Notes: generated from the letters alone by a model not told the origin. Positions 1 through 9,688 are shown, numbered from the stretch's first letter. The stretch: DNA of 64,000 nucleotides from Myxococcales bacterium (GCA_025355005.1 JANXLV010000139.1:1-64000), one strand, 5' to 3'. Made by a program: numbers and translations.

Positions 1-1
1 C

Positions 2-331
2 GGCATCTGTTACACGGTGACGCGCAAGGGCAGCTTCGATCAGCGCCGCGGCGTCGAGGGCCTGCGCCTTCTCGGATGGTTGGTCAAGGACGAGACCGGC
101 TCCCTCGTGCTCTCCCTCTACCCGCATCGCGGCGCGCCCGCCGTGCTCTGGCGCCCGCAGCTCTCTGGCGAGGACGCCTTCATGTTCACGTCCGCGTTCG
201 TCGCCCTCGCAAAGTCGCACCGCGACGAGCGCAAGGAAGCCGCCGAGGCGCGCAAGTCCGCTCCGGTCCGTCGCGTCGACCCCCAGTCCGTTGCGCGCCT
301 CTTCACCGCACCGATGCGCCGCGCTGGCTGA
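2..331 (+). CDS. Hypothetical protein, 5'-truncated by window edge
   Basis: The reading frame is open from the first bases of the window to a TGA at 329-331, so only the C-terminal part (about 109 residues) is visible. An in-frame GTG at 17 could serve as a start, but the frame continues upstream (Gly-Ile-Cys-Tyr-Thr before it), so the protein is more likely cut by the window edge. It has a compact predicted beta-rich part (GLRLLGWLVKDETGSLVLSL) followed by a basic, alanine-rich tail. I do not recognise the family. The high GC content at third codon positions supports real coding. It ends 21 bp before the M1 peptidase gene on the same strand. Confidence 0.5.
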   Translation, partial: GICYTVTRKGSFDQRRGVEGLRLLGWLVKDETGSLVLSLYPHRGAPAVLWRPQLSGEDAFMFTSAFVALAKSHRDERKEAAEARKSAPVRRVDPQSVARLFTAPMRRAG

Positions 332-352
332 GCATGCTACGAACGTGCGGTC

Positions 353-3058
353 ATGCCGCGCGCGCTCGTCCTGTTGCTGTTCTTGGTCGCATGCATTGCG
401 CCTGGATGCGGTGAGCACGGACAGGAGCCCTCGAAGACTCCATCGACGCCAGCGTCCGTCGCGCTGCTGGACCCCGGTCCACCGCCGCCCGACGACGCAG
501 ACGATCCGCCGAAGCGCGAGGACGGAAGGCTTCCCGCTGGCGTCACGCCAGAGCACTACACGCTTTCCCTGAAGATCGTTCCGGGCGACGAGCGGTTCAG
601 TGGCACCGCGCGCATCGACGTGAAGCTCGATCGTCTGACGCGCGCCGTGGTGCTCCACGGAGCAAACCTTCACGTGACGCGCGTGTCCGGGCTGACCGTG
701 GGTCGCGAGGTGTTCGGGACCAGCCACACGCGCGCGGCCTACGGTGACCACGCCGAGGAGGAGCTCGTGCTTGCGTTCCAGGCGCCGCTCGCGCCGGGCA
801 ACGCGACGCTGATCATCGAGTACGACGCGCCCTTCGACAAGGAGCTCTCCGGGCTCTATCGCGTGAAGGAGAAGGAGCACTACTACGCGTTCACGCAGTT
901 CGAGGCGACGTCCGCCCGCCGCGCATTTCCCTGCTTCGACGAGCCCGGCTGGAAGACGCCGTTCGACATCAGCATTCGCACGCCCTGGGGCCTCTTGGCC
1001 GTCGCGAACACGCGCGAGGTCGACAAGGTCACGGACAAGGAGGGCACGCTCTACCGCTTTGCCACCACGAAGCCGCTGCCCACGTACCTGGTGGCCTTCG
1101 CCGTGGGCGATTTCGACGTGCGCGAAGGCGCGACTTCACCCGTGCCGATTCGCGCGATCACGGTGAAGGGAAAGAAGGACCTCGCCGGGCTCGCGCTGGA
1201 GGCGACCGCGAAGCTCACTGCGACCCTCGGCGAATACGTGCAGGTGCCCTACCCGTTCGACAAGCTCGACATCGTGGCCGTCCCCGATTTTGCGGCGGGC
1301 GCGATGGAGAACGCTGGATTCATCACGTTTCGCGAGGACGCGCTGCTGGTGTCGGACACCGCGCCGCGCAGACAGAAGCGACGCATGGCGCAGCTCATCG
1401 CGCACGAGGTCGCGCACCAGTGGTTCGGAAATCTGGTGACCGCGGCGTGGTGGGACGAGCTGTTCCTGAACGAGGGATTCGCAACATGGTTGGAGGATCT
1501 CGCCACGGACCGCGCTTATCCCGCGTTTGGCGCGCGCCTCGACTCCGAGCTGGAGATGGACAGCACGTTCGACCTGGACGCGCTGCCGAGCACGCGCTCC
1601 GTGCGGCAACCCGCGCGCAACTCGAACGAGATCATGGAGGCGTTCGACAGCATCACGTACCGCAAGGGCGCGGCCATCCTGGCCATGCTCGAAGGGTACG
1701 TGGGTCGCGATGCATTCCAGCGCGGCGTGCGCGACTACCTCACGCGCTTCGCCTACAAGACCGCGACCACGCGTGATCTCCTCGCGTCGCTCGAGGCCGG
1801 CTCCGGCAAGAGCCTCGCGCAGATCCTCGACCCGCTCACGGCTCGTGCGGGCGTACCGCTGGTGCGCACGCAGGCCATCTGCGACAAGAGCGCGAAGACC
1901 ACGCTGACCTTCGAGATGTCGGAGTGGATCGCCTTTGGCGAGCCGCGGCGCGCGCCGCCCACGTGGACGCTGCCCATCTGTTACCAGACCGACAAGTCCG
2001 AGGCCTGCATCGAGCTCCGGCCGGGCAAGCCCGTGACGCGCGAGGAGCCGGGCTGCGTGGCCTTCGTGAACCCGAACCGCGATCATGGCTACTACCGCTA
2101 TGCGCTCACCCGTGACCGACTCGTCGCGCTCGCGAAGGCGCGTGGCCTCGATCCGTCGAGCCGCGTCGAGCTCATCTCCAACGCGTACGCGCAGGTGCGT
2201 TCCGGCGACCTGCCTGCGGACGCGATCCTGGAGCTCTTGCCTCTGTTCGACGCTGACCACGAGCGCCACGTGGTGCAGACGGTCATTGGCGTGCTCGCCG
2301 GTCTGTCTGAGACCTCCGTCGGCGACGCCGCGCGGCCCGCGTTCGAGGCATACGTGCGCGCGCGGTTGGATGCGCACGCCCGGGTGTACGCGAAGAAGAG
2401 GAAGCCCACGGAGGATGACATCCTCGGCAAGCGCGCGACGGACGTGGCGCAGGTCACGCTGGGCAACGATCCAGCGGCGTCGGCAAGGCTCGATTCGCTC
2501 GCGCGCTCATGGCTGAAGGATCACCGCTCCGTTGATCCGGACCTTGCGCAGGCTGCAGTGGAGGTAGCCGCGCGCACGGCGAAGGAGCCGCGCTACGCCG
2601 AGCTGATTCAGGCGATGAGCGCGGCCAGGGACCCCTCGGACCGTCAGATCGCGGTGCGCGGGCTCGGCGGCATCGACGACCCCGTGCTGTTCGACAAGGC
2701 GTACGGTCTCGCGCTCACGGGGGAGATAAAGTCGCAGGAGCTGTATTCCATGCTCGCGTCGGCGCTCACGCGGCGCACTGCGCGTGCGCACGCAACCGAC
2801 TACGTGCTGCTGCACTGGGACGAGCTGCGAAAACGTCTTCCCGCAGACCTGGGGCCCGACCTGACGCGCGTGGTGGCCACCGCGTGCTCGGCCAAGGAGC
2901 TCGACCGCCTCACGTCATTCGTGGAGCCACGCGTGAAGGACATCGACGGCGCGGAGCGCACGTACCGCGCCTACGTGGAGCGTGCGACCCAGTGCGCGCG
3001 CGTCCGCGATCAGACGGAGCCAACGGTGCGCTTCGTGCTCACGAAGAAGATGCGGTAG
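353..3058 (+). CDS. M1-family zinc metallopeptidase (aminopeptidase N-like) lipoprotein
   Basis: Zinc aminopeptidase of the gluzincin M1 family, which removes N-terminal residues from peptides. The exopeptidase motif GAMEN is at residues 316-320. The zinc site HEVAH at 351-355 is followed by the third ligand Glu374 in NEGFATW, and the transition-state Tyr is probably Tyr436 (TYRKG). The N-terminus is a short hydrophobic signal ending in a lipobox-like APGC, so the enzyme is probably an exported lipoprotein, unlike cytosolic PepN. A C-terminal helical-repeat region of roughly 350 residues matches the ERAP1-like domain. The 901-residue length is normal for the family. The 3' end overlaps the convergent antiporter gene by 20 bp. 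Confidence 0.93.
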   Translation: MPRALVLLLFLVACIAPGCGEHGQEPSKTPSTPASVALLDPGPPPPDDADDPPKREDGRLPAGVTPEHYTLSLKIVPGDERFSGTARIDVKLDRLTRAVVLHGANLHVTRVSGLTVGREVFGTSHTRAAYGDHAEEELVLAFQAPLAPGNATLIIEYDAPFDKELSGLYRVKEKEHYYAFTQFEATSARRAFPCFDEPGWKTPFDISIRTPWGLLAVANTREVDKVTDKEGTLYRFATTKPLPTYLVAFAVGDFDVREGATSPVPIRAITVKGKKDLAGLALEATAKLTATLGEYVQVPYPFDKLDIVAVPDFAAGAMENAGFITFREDALLVSDTAPRRQKRRMAQLIAHEVAHQWFGNLVTAAWWDELFLNEGFATWLEDLATDRAYPAFGARLDSELEMDSTFDLDALPSTRSVRQPARNSNEIMEAFDSITYRKGAAILAMLEGYVGRDAFQRGVRDYLTRFAYKTATTRDLLASLEAGSGKSLAQILDPLTARAGVPLVRTQAICDKSAKTTLTFEMSEWIAFGEPRRAPPTWTLPICYQTDKSEACIELRPGKPVTREEPGCVAFVNPNRDHGYYRYALTRDRLVALAKARGLDPSSRVELISNAYAQVRSGDLPADAILELLPLFDADHERHVVQTVIGVLAGLSETSVGDAARPAFEAYVRARLDAHARVYAKKRKPTEDDILGKRATDVAQVTLGNDPAASARLDSLARSWLKDHRSVDPDLAQAAVEVAARTAKEPRYAELIQAMSAARDPSDRQIAVRGLGGIDDPVLFDKAYGLALTGEIKSQELYSMLASALTRRTARAHATDYVLLHWDELRKRLPADLGPDLTRVVATACSAKELDRLTSFVEPRVKDIDGAERTYRAYVERATQCARVRDQTEPTVRFVLTKKMR

Positions 3059-4418
3059 GCGGCTCTTCTGGATGGGCGTGGTCGCCCTCCGGCAGCGTGG
3101 GCACTGGCGGCCGCGACTCTCCCGCGCTGTCGATCGCCAGCTTGAAGAGGACGGGCCCCACCATTTCGTTCACGGCGACCGCCGCGATTCCGAGCGCCTT
3201 GAATTCGGTGCCGAAGCCCGGAAATTGTTTCTCCACGAGCGCCGCAAAACCGAGGGCCAGACCGGCCTGCGAGATGAGCGGCGCAAAGCCCCATTTTTTC
3301 ACGGTCGGTGGATCGTTGGCGATGCGGCTCGCGGCGCGTCCAAGGCCCCAGCTGAACAGCGCGCGCGCGCCACAGAGGATCAGCGTGACGGGCCAGAGCT
3401 TGCGCAGGAGCGGAACGTCCAGGTGCGCGCCCGCCGTCGCGAAGAACACGACGTAGACGAGGCCGCCCGTCCACTCGATCTGGTGCAAGAACTTGTCGCC
3501 CTGCTTCGAGAGGTTCTGCACGACGAACCCGGCGACCATGAACGTGAGCAGCGGGTCAAAGTTCAGGTAGCCGAGGACCTCCCACGCACCGAAGCCGAGC
3601 GCGAGAAGGACCACCACGAGCTGCTTCTCCACGAGCTTCACGTACGCAGCGAGCAAGAGGCCGAGCGTCGTGCCGATCGCGACGCTGCCGAGGAGCTCGT
3701 GACCGAGTTCCTTGAACGCGCCGAACGAGAACTCTGCGCCCGGCACCAGGAGCGGCTTGGCGATCGTGAACGCGGCGGCCAGGTTGACCACGACCACGAC
3801 GTCCGACGTCATGACGAACGAGAGCGCGTAGCGCGCGAGCGGCCCCTGCGCGCGCGTCTGCGAGAGGATACCGAGCGTGGCCGACGGGCTGCGCGTCGTC
3901 GCGAGCACGCCCCACAGCAGCGACACGCCGATCATCTGCGCGACGCCAAAGTCCTTCGCGAACGGAAGCATGGGCTTCAAGCAGAAGAAGAGGGTCCCGA
4001 CGAGTACGATGCCTCCGACGGTCTGCACCAGCGTTGCCCACCCGAGCGTGCGCACTCCCTCCTTCAAGATGGAGATACGGAGCTCCGCGCCGCCCGCGAG
4101 AGCGATGAGCGCGAGGGCGAGCGAGTTGACCTTCGAGAGCAGCTGCACCGACTCGTGATCGATGAGGTGGAGGATGTGCGGCCCCGCGAGGATCCCGCAC
4201 ACGAGGTAGCCCGTGAGGTGCGGCATCCGCAGTGGCTCGAGCACCTCCGCCAGCAGCGCGCCGCCGAGCAGGAGAAATCCGACCGCCGCGATGGTTCCGA
4301 GATCGCCCTTGTATTCGGGCGCGACGCGGCTCGCGACGAAGAGCAGCGCGAACACGATGATCAACGAGAACGCGCTCGAGAGGAGACCCGGCTTCTTGCC
4401 GCGCGCTGCGCCGCTCAT
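3039..4418 (-). CDS. Cation/proton antiporter, CPA2/Kef-type membrane protein
   Basis: Predicted integral membrane protein of 459 residues with about 12 hydrophobic segments. Motifs such as PHLTGYLVCGILAGPHIL and the repeated glycine-rich helices are typical of the Na+/H+ and K+/H+ exchanger domain (CPA2). It lacks the cytoplasmic nucleotide-binding TrkA-N domain of true KefB/C proteins and ends in a short Pro/Ser tail. The start ATG overlaps the stop of the preceding antiporter gene by 4 bp, so the two paralogous antiporters are translationally coupled. Ion specificity cannot be read from the sequence. Pairing with an MscS-type channel gene upstream suggests a role in ion or osmotic homeostasis (inference). 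Confidence 0.85.
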   Translation of the reverse strand: MSGAARGKKPGLLSSAFSLIIVFALLFVASRVAPEYKGDLGTIAAVGFLLLGGALLAEVLEPLRMPHLTGYLVCGILAGPHILHLIDHESVQLLSKVNSLALALIALAGGAELRISILKEGVRTLGWATLVQTVGGIVLVGTLFFCLKPMLPFAKDFGVAQMIGVSLLWGVLATTRSPSATLGILSQTRAQGPLARYALSFVMTSDVVVVVNLAAAFTIAKPLLVPGAEFSFGAFKELGHELLGSVAIGTTLGLLLAAYVKLVEKQLVVVLLALGFGAWEVLGYLNFDPLLTFMVAGFVVQNLSKQGDKFLHQIEWTGGLVYVVFFATAGAHLDVPLLRKLWPVTLILCGARALFSWGLGRAASRIANDPPTVKKWGFAPLISQAGLALGFAALVEKQFPGFGTEFKALGIAAVAVNEMVGPVLFKLAIDSAGESRPPVPTLPEGDHAHPEEPPTASSS

Positions 4419-5695
4419 TGAACGACCTCGTTGTGTTCGTCGGGGGTGTCGGAGCCGAGGTTCTCCTCGGACGGCGGCGGTGGCGGCGTGAAGACGACCG
4501 GCGGTTCGATGTCACCCGTGCGGAGCAGCGCAAGGCGGAGGCTGCGCGGGCCGACGATCTCACCGACCAGCGCGCAGGCGACCGCCGCCACGAGCACCGT
4601 GTCGCCGATCACACCAGGCATGCGCAGCGCGAACGACAGGCCAACCGCGATGGAGAGAGCGCCGGACGAGACGAGCGCGAGCCCCAGCGTCTTGCCCGTC
4701 TTTCGCGCGGGCTCGGACTGCATGCGCATCATTCCGCCGGACGCGAGCTTGCCGACGAACCGCGCCGCGATCGCCGCGACGACGAGCACGATGAGGAGCT
4801 TGTTCTCCGTGACTACTCGCACGTCGAGCCGCGTGCCGGCCAGAAGCAGCGTGGGTAGAACCACCGCGCGCTCCGTGGGCCGAACCAGCACGCGCAGAGC
4901 GCCGCGATGTTTGGAGAAGCCAAGCATGATCCCCATCACGAACGTGACGGCGGTGGGCAACAGACCGAAGCGCGCTGCGATGCCGGAGCCGAGGAGCAGC
5001 GTCCCGATGAGGGCGGCCCAGACCTCGTGCCCCTCCGTGTTGCGGATGAGGAGGATCGCGACGCCGCCGAGCAAGAGGCCGAGCACGGCGGTGGCGGCGA
5101 TGAAGCCGCCGATGGGGATGGGTATGTGGACGGCGGAGCCGACGCTCGCGCTCATCGCGAAGAACACTGCGGATGCCAGGATGGGCGCGAAGTCGTCGGA
5201 AGAGCCGAAGCCGGAGATGATCTCGGTGAGCTTGCCCTTCGCGCCATGACGGGCCTCCGCCCAGCGGACAACGTGGCGCGTCGTCTCGGCGCACGCGGCG
5301 CCGATGCCTCCGGCGAGGAGGAGGCAGCTCTTCGTGTCCTCTATGTGGAGCAGCCGCGCGAGCGGAAATACAGCCGCGAATACGAGCGCACCGGTGAGGA
5401 GCGTCGACACCGCGCCGAGGACCATCACGCGCAATGGCGCGCGACGCTCGCCAACGAAGCCGATGTCGAGCCCGATGTTGAACGTGAACCACGCCAGCGC
5501 GACCTGCAGGATCGGCTCGAACTGATCGATCATCGCGCGGTCGACCATGCCGAGCGCGAACGGTCCGACCGCGAAGCCAAGCGCGACGAACTCCAGACCC
5601 GACGCAAGGCCGACACCGCGACCGCGGCCGCCGACCAGGAAGCTCCCGACGGCGGAGAGCGCCAGGAGCACCATGAGAAGGACGATGGAGCTCAC
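4415..5695 (-). CDS. Second cation/proton antiporter, CPA2-like
   Basis: 426-residue membrane protein with about 12 predicted helices. Features such as GFAVGPFALGMVDR near the N-terminus and GGIGAACAETTRHVV in the middle fit the exchanger family. The start is GTG at 5695, whose bases overlap the TGA of the MscS-like gene (GTGA overlap). The 3' end overlaps the next antiporter in the same way. The C-terminal 30 residues are proline- and glutamate-rich and probably cytoplasmic. Two different antiporters encoded back to back may form a heteromeric or complementary pair, as in the subunit-rich Mrp systems, but the sequences are CPA2-like rather than Mrp-like. Specificity is unknown. Confidence 0.8.
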   Translation of the reverse strand: MSSIVLLMVLLALSAVGSFLVGGRGRGVGLASGLEFVALGFAVGPFALGMVDRAMIDQFEPILQVALAWFTFNIGLDIGFVGERRAPLRVMVLGAVSTLLTGALVFAAVFPLARLLHIEDTKSCLLLAGGIGAACAETTRHVVRWAEARHGAKGKLTEIISGFGSSDDFAPILASAVFFAMSASVGSAVHIPIPIGGFIAATAVLGLLLGGVAILLIRNTEGHEVWAALIGTLLLGSGIAARFGLLPTAVTFVMGIMLGFSKHRGALRVLVRPTERAVVLPTLLLAGTRLDVRVVTENKLLIVLVVAAIAARFVGKLASGGMMRMQSEPARKTGKTLGLALVSSGALSIAVGLSFALRMPGVIGDTVLVAAVACALVGEIVGPRSLRLALLRTGDIEPPVVFTPPPPPSEENLGSDTPDEHNEVVQ

Positions 5696-7383
5696 GTCTT
5701 CTTGCCCTCGCTCTTCTCCTTCACGGGCGGCACCTGGCTGGCCTGCGTCGGCTGCGGGAGATCCGGCGTGAACTGGGAAGACGCGGTGATCGACACGGGC
5801 GGCGGAGGGATGGACGGGATCGAGATGTGCGCGGGCCCGTCGTCGTCGGGGATCTGGCCCGAGGCAATGCGTGCGAGCGCGCGGCGGATCGCGGCCTCGA
5901 GGGCGCCCGAAGAGGGCTCCTCCGCCGTCACGCGATAGCTCGCGCTCTCCGCATCGATCGAGATGAGCTGGATGCGGGACTTCGCGCCAACGGGCCGGAT
6001 CTCGGCGTCGAGCACGCGGCGCGCGGCCGTCTCTGGGGTACCGCGCACGGTGAGCTCCACCTGCGTGAGCGGCAGCTTGCCGACAACGCGGGTGGGCTGG
6101 AAGAGGGACATGAGGTGCGGAACGCGGAGCTCCGAGCCCTCGCGCTCGAGGAGGCGGACCTCCATCAAGGACACGGCGATGACGCGACCGGCGCGCGGCC
6201 CGAGCTCCACGTACTCACCCCGCTTGAGCTTGCGGCCGAAGACCACGAGCGCGCCGGCGGCCACCGAAGCGAGCACGGGCGTGCTCGCGAGACCGAGCGC
6301 AAACAGCGCAAAAAGCCCCGCGCGAGAGAGCGCGCCGTCATCGGAGCCCGTGATGAGCGGCGTCGCGACGAGCAACGCGAGGACGACGATCGAAACGCGC
6401 ATGATCGCGCTGACGGGGCGCGCGAAGTCCGAAGGCATCCACGCCACGCGGGTCTCTCCGCGCGACACGCTCTCCATGAAGAGGCCGACGAACCGGATGA
6501 GCACGAAGACCACACCGGTCGCGACGAGGACGATGACGAGGAGCGGCAGCGCGCTTCCGACGCGCGACACGAGGGCCGAGATCGGCTGGAGGACCAGGCC
6601 ACCGAGGCGCTCCGTGTAGCCGCGGGTCGCGTCGAACAGAGATAGGCCGAAGATGAGCCAGCTGTAGGCGATGGCCACCTGCGAGATCCGGTGGAAGATG
6701 GACACGGCAACGGAGATCGCGCCGCGCACGGCGGCGACGCTGAGGACCTCGATGTTGCCGACGCGCAGGCCGCCGAGGCGATCGGGGTGCTCGGTCAGGA
6801 ACGTGCGAATGCGCGTGGCAAGCTCGCCCACGCGGCCAAGCAGAAGGAACGCGATGAGGCCGCTGAAGACGACGAGTGAGACGGAGAAGACGGTGGTGGC
6901 GATGCGCGAGCGCTTCTGCTCGTTGTGAACGCCGTCCTCGAAGCGCTCGGTGGCCTTCGCGGAGAGCACATGCAAGCTGGGCTCGCCTGAAGGCGCGACG
7001 TCGTCCTCGGTCAAGGTGAGGACCGGCGTCTTGCCCGCGTAAATGACCGCAGCGCCGGGTGAGCTCTCGTCGTCCTTGATGTCGCCGATCTCGTCGGCCT
7101 TCTCGAGCAACGTCTCGATCGCCTGGTTGGCGGCGCGGGAGCGGTCGAGCGCGGACTTGTCACCGCGCGGGGCGCGAAGCGTGATCACGACCTTGTCGCG
7201 GATCTTGACGTCGGCGCGGGCGGCCGTCGCCGCGGCACTGGACGAAGGCGATGGACCGGAGGGCGCGCTCCCCTGTGGCGCGGCCGCGTTCGCGGAGGCG
7301 ACGCCAGCCGCGAGCATGAGGAGGCAGACCGCAGCAAAGATGACGGTGAGCAAGGAGCTCAGTGGGGCGAGGCCGCGGTTCAC
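5692..7383 (-). CDS. MscS-family mechanosensitive ion channel
   Basis: 563-residue protein: signal peptide or first helix, a periplasmic domain of about 150 residues, a cluster of membrane helices, then the MscS core. The pore helix is rich in Gly/Ala (GLFALFALGLASTP). It is followed by a beta-domain motif (GRKLKRGEYVELG, then GRVIAVSLMEVRLLEREG), which matches the conserved MscS sequence after TM3. A cytoplasmic vestibule-like domain and a proline-rich C-terminal tail follow. The start is GTG at 7383. Such channels release solutes under hypo-osmotic shock. The gene is the second of a four-gene leftward operon and is directly coupled to two antiporters. Confidence 0.85.
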   Translation of the reverse strand: MNRGLAPLSSLLTVIFAAVCLLMLAAGVASANAAAPQGSAPSGPSPSSSAAATAARADVKIRDKVVITLRAPRGDKSALDRSRAANQAIETLLEKADEIGDIKDDESSPGAAVIYAGKTPVLTLTEDDVAPSGEPSLHVLSAKATERFEDGVHNEQKRSRIATTVFSVSLVVFSGLIAFLLLGRVGELATRIRTFLTEHPDRLGGLRVGNIEVLSVAAVRGAISVAVSIFHRISQVAIAYSWLIFGLSLFDATRGYTERLGGLVLQPISALVSRVGSALPLLVIVLVATGVVFVLIRFVGLFMESVSRGETRVAWMPSDFARPVSAIMRVSIVVLALLVATPLITGSDDGALSRAGLFALFALGLASTPVLASVAAGALVVFGRKLKRGEYVELGPRAGRVIAVSLMEVRLLEREGSELRVPHLMSLFQPTRVVGKLPLTQVELTVRGTPETAARRVLDAEIRPVGAKSRIQLISIDAESASYRVTAEEPSSGALEAAIRRALARIASGQIPDDDGPAHISIPSIPPPPVSITASSQFTPDLPQPTQASQVPPVKEKSEGKKT

Positions 7384-7403
7384 GATTTACCTTTTCTTGC
7401 CGC

Positions 7404-7919
7404 TCAGAGATAGATGGAGAGGCCGATGGCCAGTGCGGGGTACTCGAGACGCACCGTGAGCGCGAGGCGCTCCGTGAAGTGGTAGCGGCCACCGACCCCG
7501 AGGATGGGATCGACGTAGTGGAGCCCGCCGAAGGTGATACCAACACCGGCCTCCACGAACAGCGAGAAATGCGAGAGCAAGAAGAAATTCCACTGTCCGA
7601 CCACGGGCACGAACAGCGCGGCGCCATTGAAGACGAAGAAGTCCGCACCAACCCCGATGCCGAGGTTGTTGTTGATGCTCGGAATGGGGCCATTGCCGAT
7701 GAGCGGGAACGTGGCGCGGACACCTGCGCCGAAATTCCCACGCCACGCATTGAAAGGGCCGCCAAACGCGAGCAACCCGTGCGGCTCTATCTCGAGGTGG
7801 TAGTCCGGGTGCTCCCCCGGGTTACCGATGATGGATGATTCGTTTCCCGACGGAGCCGCGTCTGCGTGAGGGGCGACCAACGCAAGCGCGACGGCAACAC
7901 CGAGAGCCCTCGCCTTCAT
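7404..7919 (-). CDS. Small outer-membrane beta-barrel-like protein
   Basis: 171-residue exported protein. The N-terminus is a standard signal peptide cleaved after ADAAP-like residues (MKARALGVAVALALVAPHADA). The mature part alternates aromatic/hydrophobic and small residues (FNAWRGNFGAGVRATFPLIG, then LFVEAGVGITFGGLHYVDP), as in eight-stranded outer-membrane barrels. I do not recognise a specific family. The ATG at 7917-7919 was chosen because the signal peptide starts there; the frame remains open far upstream, but without coding character. It lies 20 bp upstream of the MscS-type gene and is the likely first gene of that operon. Confidence 0.7.
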   Translation of the reverse strand: MKARALGVAVALALVAPHADAAPSGNESSIIGNPGEHPDYHLEIEPHGLLAFGGPFNAWRGNFGAGVRATFPLIGNGPIPSINNNLGIGVGADFFVFNGAALFVPVVGQWNFFLLSHFSLFVEAGVGITFGGLHYVDPILGVGGRYHFTERLALTVRLEYPALAIGLSIYL

Positions 7920-8000
7920 GAAACGAGCTTGCCCTATTTGAAAAAGAAAAGCTCTCACAAGAAGGCACACAAGAACGCCCCACCACCCAGCGCTTCTGTT

Positions 8001-8086
8001 TGGTAGCCCCTCCCGGGGTCGAACCGGGATGATCTTGCGATCCGCGGATTTTAAATCCGCTGCGTATGCCATTCCGCCAAGGGGCC
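8001..8086 (-). tRNA. tRNA-Leu (anticodon UAA)
   Basis: On the minus strand the 86-nt sequence folds into a full cloverleaf. The acceptor stem is GGCCCCT/AGGGGCT (first pair G-U), followed by T8 G9, a D-arm GCGG...CGC, and an anticodon stem GCGGA/TCCGC with loop TTTAAAA. The long leucine-type variable arm is GGATCGCAAGATCAT, and the T-arm is CCCGG-TTCGACC-CCGGG. The anticodon UAA occupies plus-strand positions 8051-8053. The terminal CCA (8001-8003) is encoded. It would read UUA and, by wobble, UUG codons, which are rare in this GC-rich genome. Confidence 0.97.
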
Positions 8087-8140
8087 TTGTCGTTTCACCG
8101 GATAGCGCATCGCACAGCGGAAAGAAAACGCGAACGGTGG

Positions 8141-9688
8141 TCAGGCCAGCGGACCGACCTTCGCTTCCACTGCGGCCACTAGCTCGCGACGTGACAAGAG
8201 GCCCGCGACGGCCGCGATGTCCTCGTACAGCGGGCGGTCTGCCGTCATCTTCGCGACGACCTCGCGGACCTTCGCGAGCGCAACGCCGACGCCCGCGCTC
8301 GGCTTGAGTGGCGCGCGCTGATCGAGGCCGGCCGCGGCCGTCATGATCTCGATCGCGAGCGCGTTCTTCGTGTTGTCGACGACGAGACCGAGCTTCTTCG
8401 CGGAGACGGAGCCCATGCTCACGTGATCCTCCTTGCCCGCGGAGGATGGGATGGAGTCCACGCTCGCCGGATGCGACAATACCTTGTTCTCGCTCACGAG
8501 CGATGCGCTTGCGACCTGCGCGATCATGAAGCCGGAGTGAAGGCCGCTGGATGCGGCGAGGAACGGCGTGAGGCCGGACGACAGCGCCGGGTTCACCAGC
8601 TGCTCCACACGACGCTCGCTGATGTTCGCGAGCTCCGCGGTGGCCATGGCCGCGAGATCGAGCGCGAGCGCCAGTGGCTGCCCGTGGAAGTTGCCGCCGC
8701 TGACGATCTCCGTCTCGCCGCGATCCAGGAGGACGGACGGGTTGTCGGTGACGCTGTTGATCTCGCAGCGCAGCACCGAACGCACCCACCCGAGCGCGTC
8801 GCGGCTGGCGCCGTGCACCTGTGGCATGCACCGCAAAGAATATGCATCCTGCACCTTCTTGCAGTCGCGGTGGCTCTCCGCGATCTCGCTCTCGGCGAGC
8901 AGCGTGCGGAGGTTCTTCGAGACCGTGAGCTGTCCCTGGTGCGGGCGGATCGCGTGGAGTCTCTCGTCGAACGGCTTGGACGAACCCTTCAACGCCTCCA
9001 GGCTCATCGCGCCCGCGACGTCTGCGGCGGTGAGCAGCCGCTCCACCTCGAGCAGCGCAAGCACGCCGAGCGACGCCATGTACTGCGTGCCATTGATGAG
9101 CGAGAGCCCTTCCTTCGCCTCCAGCACGACCGGCGTGATCTTCGCCTCGCGCAGGACCTCGAGCGAGGCACGGAGCGGGCCGTCACCGAGGCGCGCGTGC
9201 CCTTCACCGATCATCGTGAGCGCGAGATGCGCCAGCGGCGCGAGATCTCCCGATGCGCCGACGGACCCCTGCGACGGCACCTTCGGCGTCACCCCGGAGT
9301 TGAGCATCTGCGCGAGCAGGTCCACGAGATCCTCACGCACGCCCGAGTGACCGAGCGCGATCACCTGCGCCCGCAGCAGCATCATCCCACGCACCGCGGG
9401 CACTGGCAGATCCGTCCCGATGCCAGTCGAGTGCGAACGCACGAGGTTCTTCTGGAGGTCACGCACCTCCTTCGCGTCGATTCGTGTCTCCGACAGCGCA
9501 CCGAAGCCCGTGTTCACTCCGTAGACATTCGGCGCTGCGTCTCCCGCGACGATGATCTCCTCGATCGCCTTGCGTGAGCGGCGCATCTTCTCGCGCGCCT
9601 GCTCGGCGACCGCGACCGGACGACCACGCACGGCGACGTCCTCGAGGTCGGACAGCTCGAGCGGGAGACCGATGAGCACGGGACTCAA
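8141..9688 (-). CDS. hutH: Histidine ammonia-lyase
   Basis: Converts L-histidine to trans-urocanate and ammonia, the first step of histidine degradation. The Ala-Ser-Gly triad that cyclises into the MIO electrophile is at residues 145-147 in GSVGASGDLAPLAH. Other family blocks include YGVNTGFG near residue 57 and QDAYSLRCMPQVHG. The length of 515 residues is normal. The start is TTG at 9688, with AGGA four to five bases upstream. An alternative GTG at 9679 would give the canonical triad numbering 142-144. No hutU, hutI or hutG lies nearby, so the rest of the pathway must be elsewhere or this enzyme acts alone. Confidence 0.96.
   Translation of the reverse strand: MSPVLIGLPLELSDLEDVAVRGRPVAVAEQAREKMRRSRKAIEEIIVAGDAAPNVYGVNTGFGALSETRIDAKEVRDLQKNLVRSHSTGIGTDLPVPAVRGMMLLRAQVIALGHSGVREDLVDLLAQMLNSGVTPKVPSQGSVGASGDLAPLAHLALTMIGEGHARLGDGPLRASLEVLREAKITPVVLEAKEGLSLINGTQYMASLGVLALLEVERLLTAADVAGAMSLEALKGSSKPFDERLHAIRPHQGQLTVSKNLRTLLAESEIAESHRDCKKVQDAYSLRCMPQVHGASRDALGWVRSVLRCEINSVTDNPSVLLDRGETEIVSGGNFHGQPLALALDLAAMATAELANISERRVEQLVNPALSSGLTPFLAASSGLHSGFMIAQVASASLVSENKVLSHPASVDSIPSSAGKEDHVSMGSVSAKKLGLVVDNTKNALAIEIMTAAAGLDQRAPLKPSAGVGVALAKVREVVAKMTADRPLYEDIAAVAGLLSRRELVAAVEAKVGPLA

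Noticed and set aside
8001-8086. tRNA as integration site of a mobile element
   Set aside because: The 3' end of the tRNA is not repeated anywhere that I could see in the window, and no integrase lies beside it.
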